Part shown: positions 6,552-13,420 of the stretch, in pieces | Layout: every line of letters starts with the position of its first letter | Numbering within the stretch: the stretch's first letter is position 1 | Source of the DNA: Bacteroidales bacterium | Lineage (GTDB): Bacteria; Bacteroidota; Bacteroidia; Bacteroidales; UBA7960 | Direction of reading: 5' to 3' | Assembly (NCBI GenBank): GCA_007131125.1 | Contig: SLRE01000188.1 | Coordinates: 1 to 14,272 of the forward strand | DNA length: 14,272 nucleotides | Translations under genes and position numbers: made by a program | The notes under the pieces: model-generated | What the model was told of the DNA's origin: nothing | What the model saw: the letters and a program-made list of their open reading frames with translations, nothing else | The model's database searches: none

Positions 6552-8372
6552 ATGAAGAATTTCAGAAAAATCCTGTCTTATATTATCCCCTATTGGCCAA
6601 GGGTATCCCTGAATGTTTTTTTCAACTTCCTTTCGGTGATCTTTTCCCTGTTCAGCCTCACCATGGTCATCCCTTTTCTGAGCATACTTTTCAATACCGA
6701 TCAACAGGCATATGAGCTGGAACCCCTCAGGCTGAGCATTGATTCCATAAAAAACAACTTTTACTATTATATCAACCTCCTGATTGATAATTACGGAGAG
6801 GTGTATGCCCTGGTATTCATCAGCTTGCTGGTAGTTGTAACCAGCCTTTTCAAGAACGGGTTCAAATACCTTGCCCTTTACCATCTGGCACCAGTACGCA
6901 ACGGGGTGGTAAAAGACATCCGCAATGCCATTTACAAAAAAACCATTGACCTGCCCCTCTCCTACCACTCCAAAGAAAGAAAAGGCGACATCATTTCGCG
7001 CATGACCAATGATGTTTACCAGATTGAGATCAGCGTGATCAGTTCCCTTGCTATGGTTTTCCGGGACCCCATGACCATCATCGTTTACCTGGGTTCACTG
7101 ATGATCATGAGCCCCCACCTTACCCTGTTTGTGCTGATTTTACTGCCTATTGCAGGCCTTGTCATTGGCAGGATAGCCAAAACCCTAAAAAGCACTGCCC
7201 TTCGCAGCCAGAACAAACTGGGGATGATCCTTTCCGTAATGGAGGAAACCCTCTCAGGCTTGCGCATCATCAAGGCTTTCAATGCCGAAGACAAAATGAA
7301 CCAGCGCTTTTTCAGCCTCAACAGCTTTTTCACCAGGGTGATGAACAAGATGTACCGCAGGCAGGACCTGGCCTCTCCGGTGAGCGAATTCCTGGGCACC
7401 ATGGTTTTTATCATCATTATGTGGTATGGCGGATCCCTGGTGCTTTCCGGTCAGGGCAGCCTGTCCCCTGAAGGGTTTATCGGTTACCTGGCCATTTTTT
7501 CCCAGATCATCCAGCCCTCCAAAACGTTTACCCAGGCCTATTATAATATTCAGAAAGGGATGGCATCGGCCGATCGCATCGACGAGGTACTCATGGCTGA
7601 AGTATCCATTCTGGAACACCCTGATGCCCGTTCGAAAGAAACCTTTGATTCGGGCATAACCTTTAATAATGTCAGTTTTAAGTACGAGGAAGATTATGTA
7701 CTGAAAAACATCAACATTACCATTAAAAAGGGGCAAAAGGTTGCCTTGGTGGGACAGTCGGGAGCAGGAAAATCTACTTTTGTGGACCTGATACCGCGGT
7801 TTTATGATGCCACCCATGGCGAGATCCTTATTGACGGGATTCCCATCCGTGAAATCAAAATCAGTGATCTTCGGGCGCTTATGGGCAACGTAAACCAGGA
7901 CCCCATACTTTTCAACGATACTTTTTTCAACAACATCGCCTTTGGAAAGACCAATGTTTCGGAAGAGGATGTGATCAGGGCGGCCAAAATTGCCAACGCC
8001 CACGATTTCATCATCCGCAACCCCCTGGGTTATTACACCAACATTGGCGACCGCGGAGGCAAGCTTTCCGGCGGACAGCGGCAACGCATCAGCATTGCCC
8101 GTGCGGTATTGAACAACCCGCCCATACTCATCCTGGATGAAGCCACTTCTTCTTTGGATACGGAATCGGAAAAACTGGTACAGGAAGCCCTGCTGAACAT
8201 TATGGAAAACCGCACCTCCATTGTGGTTGCCCACCGGCTTTCCACCATCATTCATGCCGATGTAATCTGTGTGATGCATGAAGGGGAGATTGTGGAAAAA
8301 GGAAACCACCAGGAATTGCTTGAGCGTAACGGTATTTACAAAAAACTGCACAGCCTGCAGATGTTCTCATGA
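6552..8372 (+). CDS. ABC exporter, fused membrane and ATPase domains (MsbA-like)
   Basis: This 606-residue protein is a half-transporter that would work as a homodimer in the inner membrane, using ATP to export or flip a substrate. An exporter-type membrane domain with six helices (about 18-325) is followed by a nucleotide-binding domain (about 365-600). Every ATPase motif is present: Walker A GQSGAGKS at 401-408, Q-loop Gln449, signature LSGGQ at 505-509, Walker B ending in Asp529 with catalytic Glu530, D-loop SSLD and switch His561. It resembles the lipid/multidrug exporter group that includes the lipid A flippase MsbA, and many Bacteroidota annotations stop there. Substrate cannot be told from the sequence, so no symbol is given. 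The ATG at 6552 has no clear Shine-Dalgarno and follows purB by 8 bp, so it is likely co-transcribed with purB; I see no functional link between them. No intrinsic terminator follows. Confidence 0.93.
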   Translation: MKNFRKILSYIIPYWPRVSLNVFFNFLSVIFSLFSLTMVIPFLSILFNTDQQAYELEPLRLSIDSIKNNFYYYINLLIDNYGEVYALVFISLLVVVTSLFKNGFKYLALYHLAPVRNGVVKDIRNAIYKKTIDLPLSYHSKERKGDIISRMTNDVYQIEISVISSLAMVFRDPMTIIVYLGSLMIMSPHLTLFVLILLPIAGLVIGRIAKTLKSTALRSQNKLGMILSVMEETLSGLRIIKAFNAEDKMNQRFFSLNSFFTRVMNKMYRRQDLASPVSEFLGTMVFIIIMWYGGSLVLSGQGSLSPEGFIGYLAIFSQIIQPSKTFTQAYYNIQKGMASADRIDEVLMAEVSILEHPDARSKETFDSGITFNNVSFKYEEDYVLKNINITIKKGQKVALVGQSGAGKSTFVDLIPRFYDATHGEILIDGIPIREIKISDLRALMGNVNQDPILFNDTFFNNIAFGKTNVSEEDVIRAAKIANAHDFIIRNPLGYYTNIGDRGGKLSGGQRQRISIARAVLNNPPILILDEATSSLDTESEKLVQEALLNIMENRTSIVVAHRLSTIIHADVICVMHEGEIVEKGNHQELLERNGIYKKLHSLQMFS

Positions 8373-8402
8373 TAATTTTTTACGGCATTTTTTAATAATG
8401 AT

Positions 8403-8410
8403 TATTTTTG
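8403..8410 (+). promoter_or_regulatory. promoter -7 element for the DUF5606 gene
   Basis: TATTTTTG is a full match to TAnnTTTG, 42 bp before the gene start. A T-run at 8376-8381, about 21 bp upstream, is a weak -33 candidate lacking the G. A small GC-rich hairpin (CCGGC 8413-8417 with GCCGG 8422-8426, loop AGTC) falls right at the expected transcription start. Confidence 0.55.
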
Positions 8411-8452
8411 CACCGGCAGTCGCCGGAAAATGTTAACAGAAAAATTTAAATT

Positions 8453-8989
8453 ATGGATCTAAGCAAAATATTGACCATTGCCGGAAAGAGCGGCCTTTTT
8501 AAAGTGATTTCTCAAACCAGCAATGGAGTAATTGTAGAATCGCTAACCGATGGCAAGAAAATGCCGGTATTTGCATCTCACCGTTCCAGTTCTTTGGAAG
8601 ACATCAGCCTGTTTACCCTTACCGAAGACAAGCCCCTTAAGGAAGTGCTGTGGGAAATATATAAAAAAGAAGACGGGAAACCTGCCATTGACCCCAAATC
8701 AGATCCTGCCAAATTGAAAAGCTATTTTGAAGAAGTGGTTCCTGATTATGACAAAGACCGGGTTTATACCTCACACATGAAAAAAGTGCTTACCTGGTAC
8801 CATATCCTTCTGGAAAATGACCTGATTACAGAGCCTGAAACAAAAGAGCAGGAAGAAAGCAAAGAAAAAAAGGAGGAAGAGCCACAGGAAAGGGAAGCCA
8901 CCTCCAAGCCAAAAGAAAAAACCAAACCTGAAGAAAAAAAGGGAAAAACCCAAAGCGGGACTTCCGATAAAAAAACCAAAAAAGAATAA
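8453..8989 (+). CDS. DUF5606 family protein
   Basis: The 178-residue protein matches my recollection of the DUF5606 family, found widely in Bacteroidota and without an assigned function. The N-terminal part (about 1-55) begins LSKILTIAGKSGLFKVISQ and looks like a small beta-rich domain. A second part (about 58-124) is probably helical and includes YFEEVVPDYDKDRVY and a Trp-Tyr-His segment near 114-117. From about 127 to the end is a disordered tail made almost entirely of Lys, Glu, Pro, Thr, Ser and Gln. There is no signal peptide or membrane helix, so it should be cytoplasmic. It has its own promoter element and terminator, so it is a single-gene unit. No Shine-Dalgarno precedes the ATG. The abundance of charged residues makes an RNA, ribosome or protein-binding role conceivable, but nothing in the sequence proves this. 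Confidence 0.82.
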   Translation: MDLSKILTIAGKSGLFKVISQTSNGVIVESLTDGKKMPVFASHRSSSLEDISLFTLTEDKPLKEVLWEIYKKEDGKPAIDPKSDPAKLKSYFEEVVPDYDKDRVYTSHMKKVLTWYHILLENDLITEPETKEQEESKEKKEEEPQEREATSKPKEKTKPEEKKGKTQSGTSDKKTKKE

Positions 8990-8995
8990 CTTTTT

Positions 8996-9021
8996 AAGTC
9001 CGTTCACCGGACTTTTTTTTT
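8996..9021 (+). terminator. intrinsic terminator after the DUF5606 gene
   Basis: A 7-bp inverted repeat pairs 8996-9002 (AAGTCCG) with 9008-9014 (CGGACTT) around a 5-nt loop. T runs from 9013 to 9021. It starts 6 bp after the stop codon and ends only 14 bp before the pyrD start. Confidence 0.88.
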
Positions 9022-9035
9022 AGTTTTACCAGCCT

Positions 9036-10067
9036 ATGTACCAGAGTCTGATTCGCCCCATTCTGTTTCTTTTTCCACCTGAAACCATCCATCATCTTGT
9101 TGGATTTCTTTTTAGGGTGGGATTTGCCATTCCTGGTATTAAATGGTTGGTAAAAAAAGCTTACACGGTAAATCACCCCTCCCTGGAGCGGGAAGTTTTT
9201 GGAATTCGTTTTCCGAACCCCGTGGGCATTGCTGCAGGCTTTGACAAAGAGGCCGCTCTTTACAACCACTTGTCTGCCTTTGGTTTTGGACACATTGAGA
9301 TAGGAACCGTCACCCCAAAGGGGCAAAAAGGCAATCCCAGACCCAGGCTTTTCCGGCTCCCCCAGGACAAAGCCCTGATCAACAGAATGGGTTTTAACAA
9401 TGAAGGGATGGAGGTTTTTGCTGAAAACCTGCGCAAAAACAAGCCCGGAGTAATTGTAGGGGGAAACATCGGTAAAAACACCCAAACCCCCAATGAGCAG
9501 GCAACCGAAGATTACTGCCGTTGTTTTAAAACCCTTTTTGATCTGGTGGATTATTTTGTGGTCAATGTTAGTTGTCCCAACATCACCGGTTTGTCCAAGC
9601 TGCAGGATACGGAAGAACTCACCGGGTTGCTGCAGGCCATACAAAAGATCAATCTCTCCAAAAGCAGTCCGAAACCCGTTTTGCTTAAAGTGGCCCCCGA
9701 TCTTACCGAAAACCAACTGGACGAGGTAATTGAAATGGTAAGGGAAACCAAAATCAACGGACTTATTGCCACCAATACCTCAACCCAAAGGGAAAACCTT
9801 GGAACACCCGCTCAAAAAGTGGAAAAGATCGGAAAAGGAGGATTGAGCGGGCAACCCATAAAAGACCGTTCCACAGCCACCATAGCTTATTTGCATAAAA
9901 AATCGGGTGGTAGCATTCCCATAATCGGGGTAGGCGGAATACTGTCTTCACGGGATGCCATTGAAAAAATAAAAGCAGGAGCTACCCTGGTGCAGGTTTA
10001 TACCGGTTTTGTTTACTCCGGCCCCTCCATTGCCAAAAAGATCAACAAAGCACTAATTAATTTTTAA
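9036..10067 (+). CDS. pyrD: dihydroorotate dehydrogenase (quinone), class 2
   Basis: Dihydroorotate dehydrogenase (EC 1.3.5.2) oxidises dihydroorotate to orotate in pyrimidine synthesis and passes electrons to the membrane quinone pool through FMN. The 343-residue length, close to the E. coli enzyme (336), and the N-terminal hydrophobic/amphipathic segment (about 5-40) mark it as the membrane-associated class 2 type. Conserved blocks follow in order: NPVGIAAGFDKEA, IEIGTVTPKGQKGNPRPRLFRL, INRMGFNNEG, NVSCPN at 177-182, Lys218 in LLKVAPDL, IATNTS, GGLSGQP, IIGVGGI and LVQVYTGF. The catalytic base position, Ser175 in E. coli, is here Cys180, the residue normally found in class 1 enzymes. The ATG at 9036 gives the standard N-terminus and has no Shine-Dalgarno. 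It lies 14 bp after a terminator, so its promoter is unclear; TAGTTTTA at 9021-9028 is a one-mismatch -7 candidate. Confidence 0.96.
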   Translation: MYQSLIRPILFLFPPETIHHLVGFLFRVGFAIPGIKWLVKKAYTVNHPSLEREVFGIRFPNPVGIAAGFDKEAALYNHLSAFGFGHIEIGTVTPKGQKGNPRPRLFRLPQDKALINRMGFNNEGMEVFAENLRKNKPGVIVGGNIGKNTQTPNEQATEDYCRCFKTLFDLVDYFVVNVSCPNITGLSKLQDTEELTGLLQAIQKINLSKSSPKPVLLKVAPDLTENQLDEVIEMVRETKINGLIATNTSTQRENLGTPAQKVEKIGKGGLSGQPIKDRSTATIAYLHKKSGGSIPIIGVGGILSSRDAIEKIKAGATLVQVYTGFVYSGPSIAKKINKALINF

Positions 10068-10242
10068 TCTTTTGGATTTCATTTCTTTTTATTATTTTCA
10101 TAACCGGACAATCCGTGTCCCTTTTTGGACACCAGTTAAATAGAACGTTCTCAATTTATTTTTTTACCCACTTTTAATTCAACAACTTAAAATATTTGGC
10201 GGGATTTTTGCGAATATTTTTGTAAAAAATTGAGGCAATTCT
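10068..10242. other. intergenic region with hairpins and a palindrome
   Basis: These 175 AT-rich bases hold no gene. GGACA (10106-10110), TGTCC (10116-10120) and GGACA (10127-10131) can form two mutually exclusive hairpins; the second, GTGTCC/GGACAC with loop CTTTTT, is the stronger. AGAACGTTCT at 10142-10151 is a perfect 10-bp palindrome. The protease promoter lies at the right end. No T-run follows the hairpins, so they are not a standard terminator for pyrD. Confidence 0.5.
10195..10222 (+). promoter_or_regulatory. promoter for the retropepsin-PDZ gene
   Basis: TATTTTTG at 10215-10222 is a full match to the TAnnTTTG -7 element. A TTTG at 10195-10198 lies 16 bp upstream, shorter than the usual gap. 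Transcription would start near 10229. GAGG at 10232-10235, 7 nt before the ATG at 10243, is one of the better Shine-Dalgarno sites in the window and would lie at the very start of the transcript. Confidence 0.55.
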
Positions 10243-11466
10243 ATGAATTTCCGGAGACTTCTTTTGATATTATTCATACTCTTTTCCCCTGATATTAGCC
10301 ATGCAGGAGAGCCCGGATTTGAATTTGACCGGGACCGCCGAAGAATTAGGGTACCTGTAAAGATTAGTCAAAATCTTATCGTGGTTCCTGTCAGCATCAA
10401 TGGCTCCGCACCTTTGAACTTTATTCTTGATACGGGAATAAGAACCACCATTCTCACCGAACCCTTAATGGCCGAAATGCTGGGCTTAGGTTTCGATGAA
10501 AGTATTTATGTTTTTGGTTTAGGTGGTGAAGGAATTGTTGAAGCCACCCGGTCCAGGGACGTCACCATTCAAATTAGGGGGGTTACCGGAAAAAACATGA
10601 ATCTTATCATCCTTCCTGAAGATGTGCTTTCTTTCTCAGAAATGATGGGCTTTCCAGTACACGGGATTATCGGATATGATTTTTTTAAAAATTTCCCGGT
10701 TGAGATCAATCATCATGCCCAGACCCTGCAAATTTACCGTGATCAAAATTACCGTATAGGGAGGAGAAGCAATGTAATACCACTGCAGATCATTGATCAG
10801 AAACCTTATGTGAAAGCGACCCTTGTGGGACAAAATGCCGACACCGTAACAACAAACCTGCTGGTGGACCTTGGTGCCAGTCATGCAGCCTATGTAAACA
10901 ATAAGCACCTGCGATTAAGCGATATAACCATTCAAAGTTTTCTGGGTCAGGGACTTAGTGGCAACCTCACCGGAAGAATGGGCAGAGTCGAAAAATTGAT
11001 AATCCACGACAAGATAGCGGTTGATGATGTTCTGGTGGCTTATCCGGATAAAGAATTTATTACCTTTTTTGATCAGGAGATTGAATGGGAAGGTATTATC
11101 GGAGGAGAAATCCTGAAACGATTCGATATAATTTTCGATTACCAGGCCGAACAAATGGTTCTGAGGAGAAACTTCCAGTTTCGCAAACCTTTTACTCCAA
11201 ACCTCAGCGGAATGGAAGTCATTGCAGAAGGAAGAAATTTCAATAAATTCATGGTACATAAAGTTCGCCCGGGTTCATCTGCCTATGAAGCAGGGATTAT
11301 GGCCGGTGACCAGATTATTTCCATCAATCACAAAAGAGCCCAACAGATCAGGCTTGATGATATCTTTGAGAAAATGACAGGAAACCCCGGGCGGGTAATC
11401 ACCATGATACTCCTTCGCAATGGAGAAACATTCCGAACAAGTTTCAGATTACGGGAAGACATTTAA
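10243..11466 (+). CDS. exported retropepsin-like aspartic protease with PDZ domain
   Basis: The 407-residue protein begins with a Sec signal peptide (about 1-22, ending SHA before GEPG), so it should act in the periplasm or at the surface. Two retropepsin-like lobes follow. The first contains the active-site motif Asp63-Thr64-Gly65 in FILDTGIRTT and a later GIIGYDFFKNFPVEI block. The second contains Asp209-Leu-Gly-Ala-Ser213 in LLVDLGASHAAYV and a matching GIIGGEILKRFDIIFDY block. Each lobe thus has the Asp motif followed by the hydrophobic-hydrophobic-Gly element typical of the family, giving a one-chain pseudodimer. Residues about 320-405 form a PDZ domain (VRPGSSAYEAGIMAGDQIISIN). Asp_protease_2/gag-asp-like proteins with PDZ are common in Bacteroidota, but their substrates are largely unknown. 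Proteolysis is inferred from motifs only. The gene has its own promoter and good ribosome site. It ends 10 bp from the stop of the opposing nucleotidase gene, with no classical terminator between. Confidence 0.85.
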   Translation: MNFRRLLLILFILFSPDISHAGEPGFEFDRDRRRIRVPVKISQNLIVVPVSINGSAPLNFILDTGIRTTILTEPLMAEMLGLGFDESIYVFGLGGEGIVEATRSRDVTIQIRGVTGKNMNLIILPEDVLSFSEMMGFPVHGIIGYDFFKNFPVEINHHAQTLQIYRDQNYRIGRRSNVIPLQIIDQKPYVKATLVGQNADTVTTNLLVDLGASHAAYVNNKHLRLSDITIQSFLGQGLSGNLTGRMGRVEKLIIHDKIAVDDVLVAYPDKEFITFFDQEIEWEGIIGGEILKRFDIIFDYQAEQMVLRRNFQFRKPFTPNLSGMEVIAEGRNFNKFMVHKVRPGSSAYEAGIMAGDQIISINHKRAQQIRLDDIFEKMTGNPGRVITMILLRNGETFRTSFRLREDI

Positions 11467-11476
11467 GCAGGAAGAA

Positions 11477-13237
11477 TTAGTTTCTCCTGAGCAATTCCAT
11501 GTCTTTTCTTGAAGCTTTCTCTACCCATGATTCAGGAATGAACTTCCAGTTGTTTCTTTTTTCGGCAGGCACGGGAGAATTTTCCCGGAAATACTTCATA
11601 AGCTCATTGCGCAAATCGGTATCTGTTGCAAACACAATGCGTTGACTGAGTTCTTCCCTGTCAATACCTGCGCCCCTGGTCAGGTGGCCTCCTCCCCCGC
11701 TTCCGCGGTAAGAGTTGATGGCAACCGTGTAGGTCATTTCCGGTTCAAAAGCAGAACCGTCTTCCATTCCCGATATTTTAACCCTTTCTCCGGCCGGGCT
11801 GCTCAGGTCAACGGTATATTTAATTCCTGCGGCTGAATCGAAGTTATAAAAAGGATTTCTCAGCAAACCTCTCCCCCTCCGGCCTTCAGGTATACGGCCA
11901 TCTTCCCCGACATGAAGGTTGAGCATATGGTCGTTTTCATCATTCATGGTTCGCACCCATAAATCATAGGAAAACTCCAGATGGTCCTTGATCTCCTGTC
12001 CGCTAAGCTCCATAGCGTAAAGATAGTTTTCGTACTGGTAAAGGGAAAAAAAGTCTTTGGTTCTCAGGGTGCCCTCCCTCAGTGTTACATCAAAGGAAAG
12101 GGGTGCGGTAAAGGAAATATCCGCTCCGGTAATATCCAGCTGCACCTGGTGTATCAGGTCAACAAAGGGGGCACTGCCAAACAGTGTTTCCATGGAGTTC
12201 ATGGTATTGCCCAGTTTTCCAACGGGCTTATTGGAGAATTCAAGGATTTCGGAAACATCACTTTCAAACCTCCTGATAAATTCCTGGCTTGGAGCGAGGT
12301 CTTTGGTAGAAATGAGTTCGGCTTTCATGTCTTTCAATTGAAACTCCCGCCTGGACAGCCTTTGAAACTTAATTTCCACCATCCCGACTTTTTCGGCAAA
12401 ATGTCCGGGTCCTACCAGCAATACTTCCTTGCCTTCAACATTGGTAACCTTTTCAATCCTTTCGCGGTGGTCATGAGAAGTTAGAATAAGGTCAAACCCC
12501 GGCACATTGCGGGCAATCAGGGCCGATGCATTATCGGGGACAGGCTCTCCTTCCCTGAGTTCATCCGGGCCCCTCCCGCTATGAAACAGGCCGATGATGG
12601 CATCAGGGTTTTCATTTTCTTTGATGTAAGGAACCCAGTATTCCGCAGCTTCCAGCATATCCTGGAATTCGAGTCCTTCCCAGAGATGGCGGGGCAGCCA
12701 TTGGGGCACTCCCGTGGTGGTAAGCCCAAGCACCGCAATACGAATGCGGTTGCGGGTAATGATGGTATAAGGTTTAAAGAAAGGTTCACTGGTTCCTTCC
12801 TTAAATACATTTGCACCCAGCCATGGAAAATCGAATTCCTTTACCAGTCGGTTGTATACTTCAGGACCTGCCTCAATGTCGTGGTTGCCAATGGTGGCGG
12901 CATCGTATTTCATTAGATTCAACACCCGGCTGAAAAGATTTTTATCGCTTTCCTGCACAAAATTGGCATAATAGGCAGCAGTGGTACCCTGTATAAGATC
13001 CCCATTGTCGAGCAGTATCAGGTTATTGCTGGTCCTTGTTCTGATGGCTTCCATCAGGTAATGCACATTGGCCAGGGAAGAGGCACGGGGTTTATCATTC
13101 ACAAAATCATACGAGAAAAGCCTGCCATGCACATCGGCTGTAACGGCAACATGTACCTTAACTTCCCTTGCGTGGGTTTCGACAAACAGGGATACGAAAA
13201 AGAAAAGTCCTAAAAATAAAAACAAGCGGGATTTCAT
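11477..13237 (-). CDS. exported 5'-nucleotidase / 2',3'-cyclic-nucleotide phosphodiesterase family protein
   Basis: This 586-residue protein belongs to the UshA/CpdB family of periplasmic metallophosphatases, which hydrolyse extracellular nucleotides or cyclic nucleotides to nucleosides and phosphate. A signal peptide covers about 1-23. The calcineurin-like domain supplies the full two-metal set: Asp35 and His37 (TADVHG), Asp80 (NGDLIQG), Asn118-His119 (GNHD), His219 (LFHSG), and His255/His257 (TSHDH). The C-terminal 5'-nucleotidase domain (about 340-560) ends with INSYRGSGGGGHLTRGAG, a glycine-rich segment resembling the CpdB side of the family. That favours, but does not prove, activity on 2',3'-cyclic nucleotides. 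No metal ligand is missing. It may supply nucleosides and phosphate from outside the cytoplasm. It is transcribed from the minus strand, downstream of rpoD but separated from it by a strong terminator. No clear promoter was found. Confidence 0.9.
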   Translation of the reverse strand: MKSRLFLFLGLFFFVSLFVETHAREVKVHVAVTADVHGRLFSYDFVNDKPRASSLANVHYLMEAIRTRTSNNLILLDNGDLIQGTTAAYYANFVQESDKNLFSRVLNLMKYDAATIGNHDIEAGPEVYNRLVKEFDFPWLGANVFKEGTSEPFFKPYTIITRNRIRIAVLGLTTTGVPQWLPRHLWEGLEFQDMLEAAEYWVPYIKENENPDAIIGLFHSGRGPDELREGEPVPDNASALIARNVPGFDLILTSHDHRERIEKVTNVEGKEVLLVGPGHFAEKVGMVEIKFQRLSRREFQLKDMKAELISTKDLAPSQEFIRRFESDVSEILEFSNKPVGKLGNTMNSMETLFGSAPFVDLIHQVQLDITGADISFTAPLSFDVTLREGTLRTKDFFSLYQYENYLYAMELSGQEIKDHLEFSYDLWVRTMNDENDHMLNLHVGEDGRIPEGRRGRGLLRNPFYNFDSAAGIKYTVDLSSPAGERVKISGMEDGSAFEPEMTYTVAINSYRGSGGGGHLTRGAGIDREELSQRIVFATDTDLRNELMKYFRENSPVPAEKRNNWKFIPESWVEKASRKDMELLRRN

Positions 13238-13370
13238 AAAGCATTGAGTTTAAAAACACGTAAAAAACTTCCTGAAAAAGTCAGGCAGACAAGCCGGGGC
13301 ATTATATCCTGACTCCTGAAAACATTCGGGCTAAAATACTAAAAAGAACGCAGGGTGGCAGGATGTGAGG
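13238..13370. other. intergenic region upstream of the nucleotidase gene
   Basis: No gene is seen here. On the plus strand CCTGA occurs at 13271-13275, 13309-13313 and 13315-13319, and TCAGG at 13281-13285. The first CCTGA and TCAGG form a short 5-bp hairpin. No TAnnTTTG element in the minus direction was found, so the nucleotidase promoter is not identified. Confidence 0.35.
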
Positions 13371-13403
13371 AAAAAAAAGCTGCCGGGGTTTTCCGGCAGC
13401 TTT
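13371..13403 (-). terminator. intrinsic terminator after rpoD
   Basis: In plus coordinates 13376-13386 (AAAGCTGCCGG) pairs with 13393-13403 (CCGGCAGCTTT), a perfect 11-bp stem with a 6-nt loop. The A-run at 13371-13378 becomes the T-run when read on the minus strand. It begins 17 bp after the rpoD stop and insulates the nucleotidase gene from rpoD transcription. Confidence 0.92.
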
Positions 13404-13420
13404 AATCAAATTGAGAATTT

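Noticed and set aside
7254..8351. A 365-codon open frame on the minus strand opposite the ABC exporter gene
   Set aside because: It lies wholly antisense to the ATPase domain, whose motifs are all intact on the plus strand. The translation has no recognisable domain and is a mirror-frame effect.
1369..10067. pyrG, purB and pyrD as a nucleotide-synthesis cluster or new system
   Set aside because: They are separated by terminators, individual promoters and unrelated genes (yidC, ABC exporter, DUF5606), so there is no evidence for an operon or joint mechanism.
13301..13306. TATAAT on the minus strand upstream of the nucleotidase gene as a classical -10 box
   Set aside because: The organism appears to use TAnnTTTG promoters, and no TTGACA-like partner is seen. 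A single hexamer in AT-rich DNA is weak evidence.
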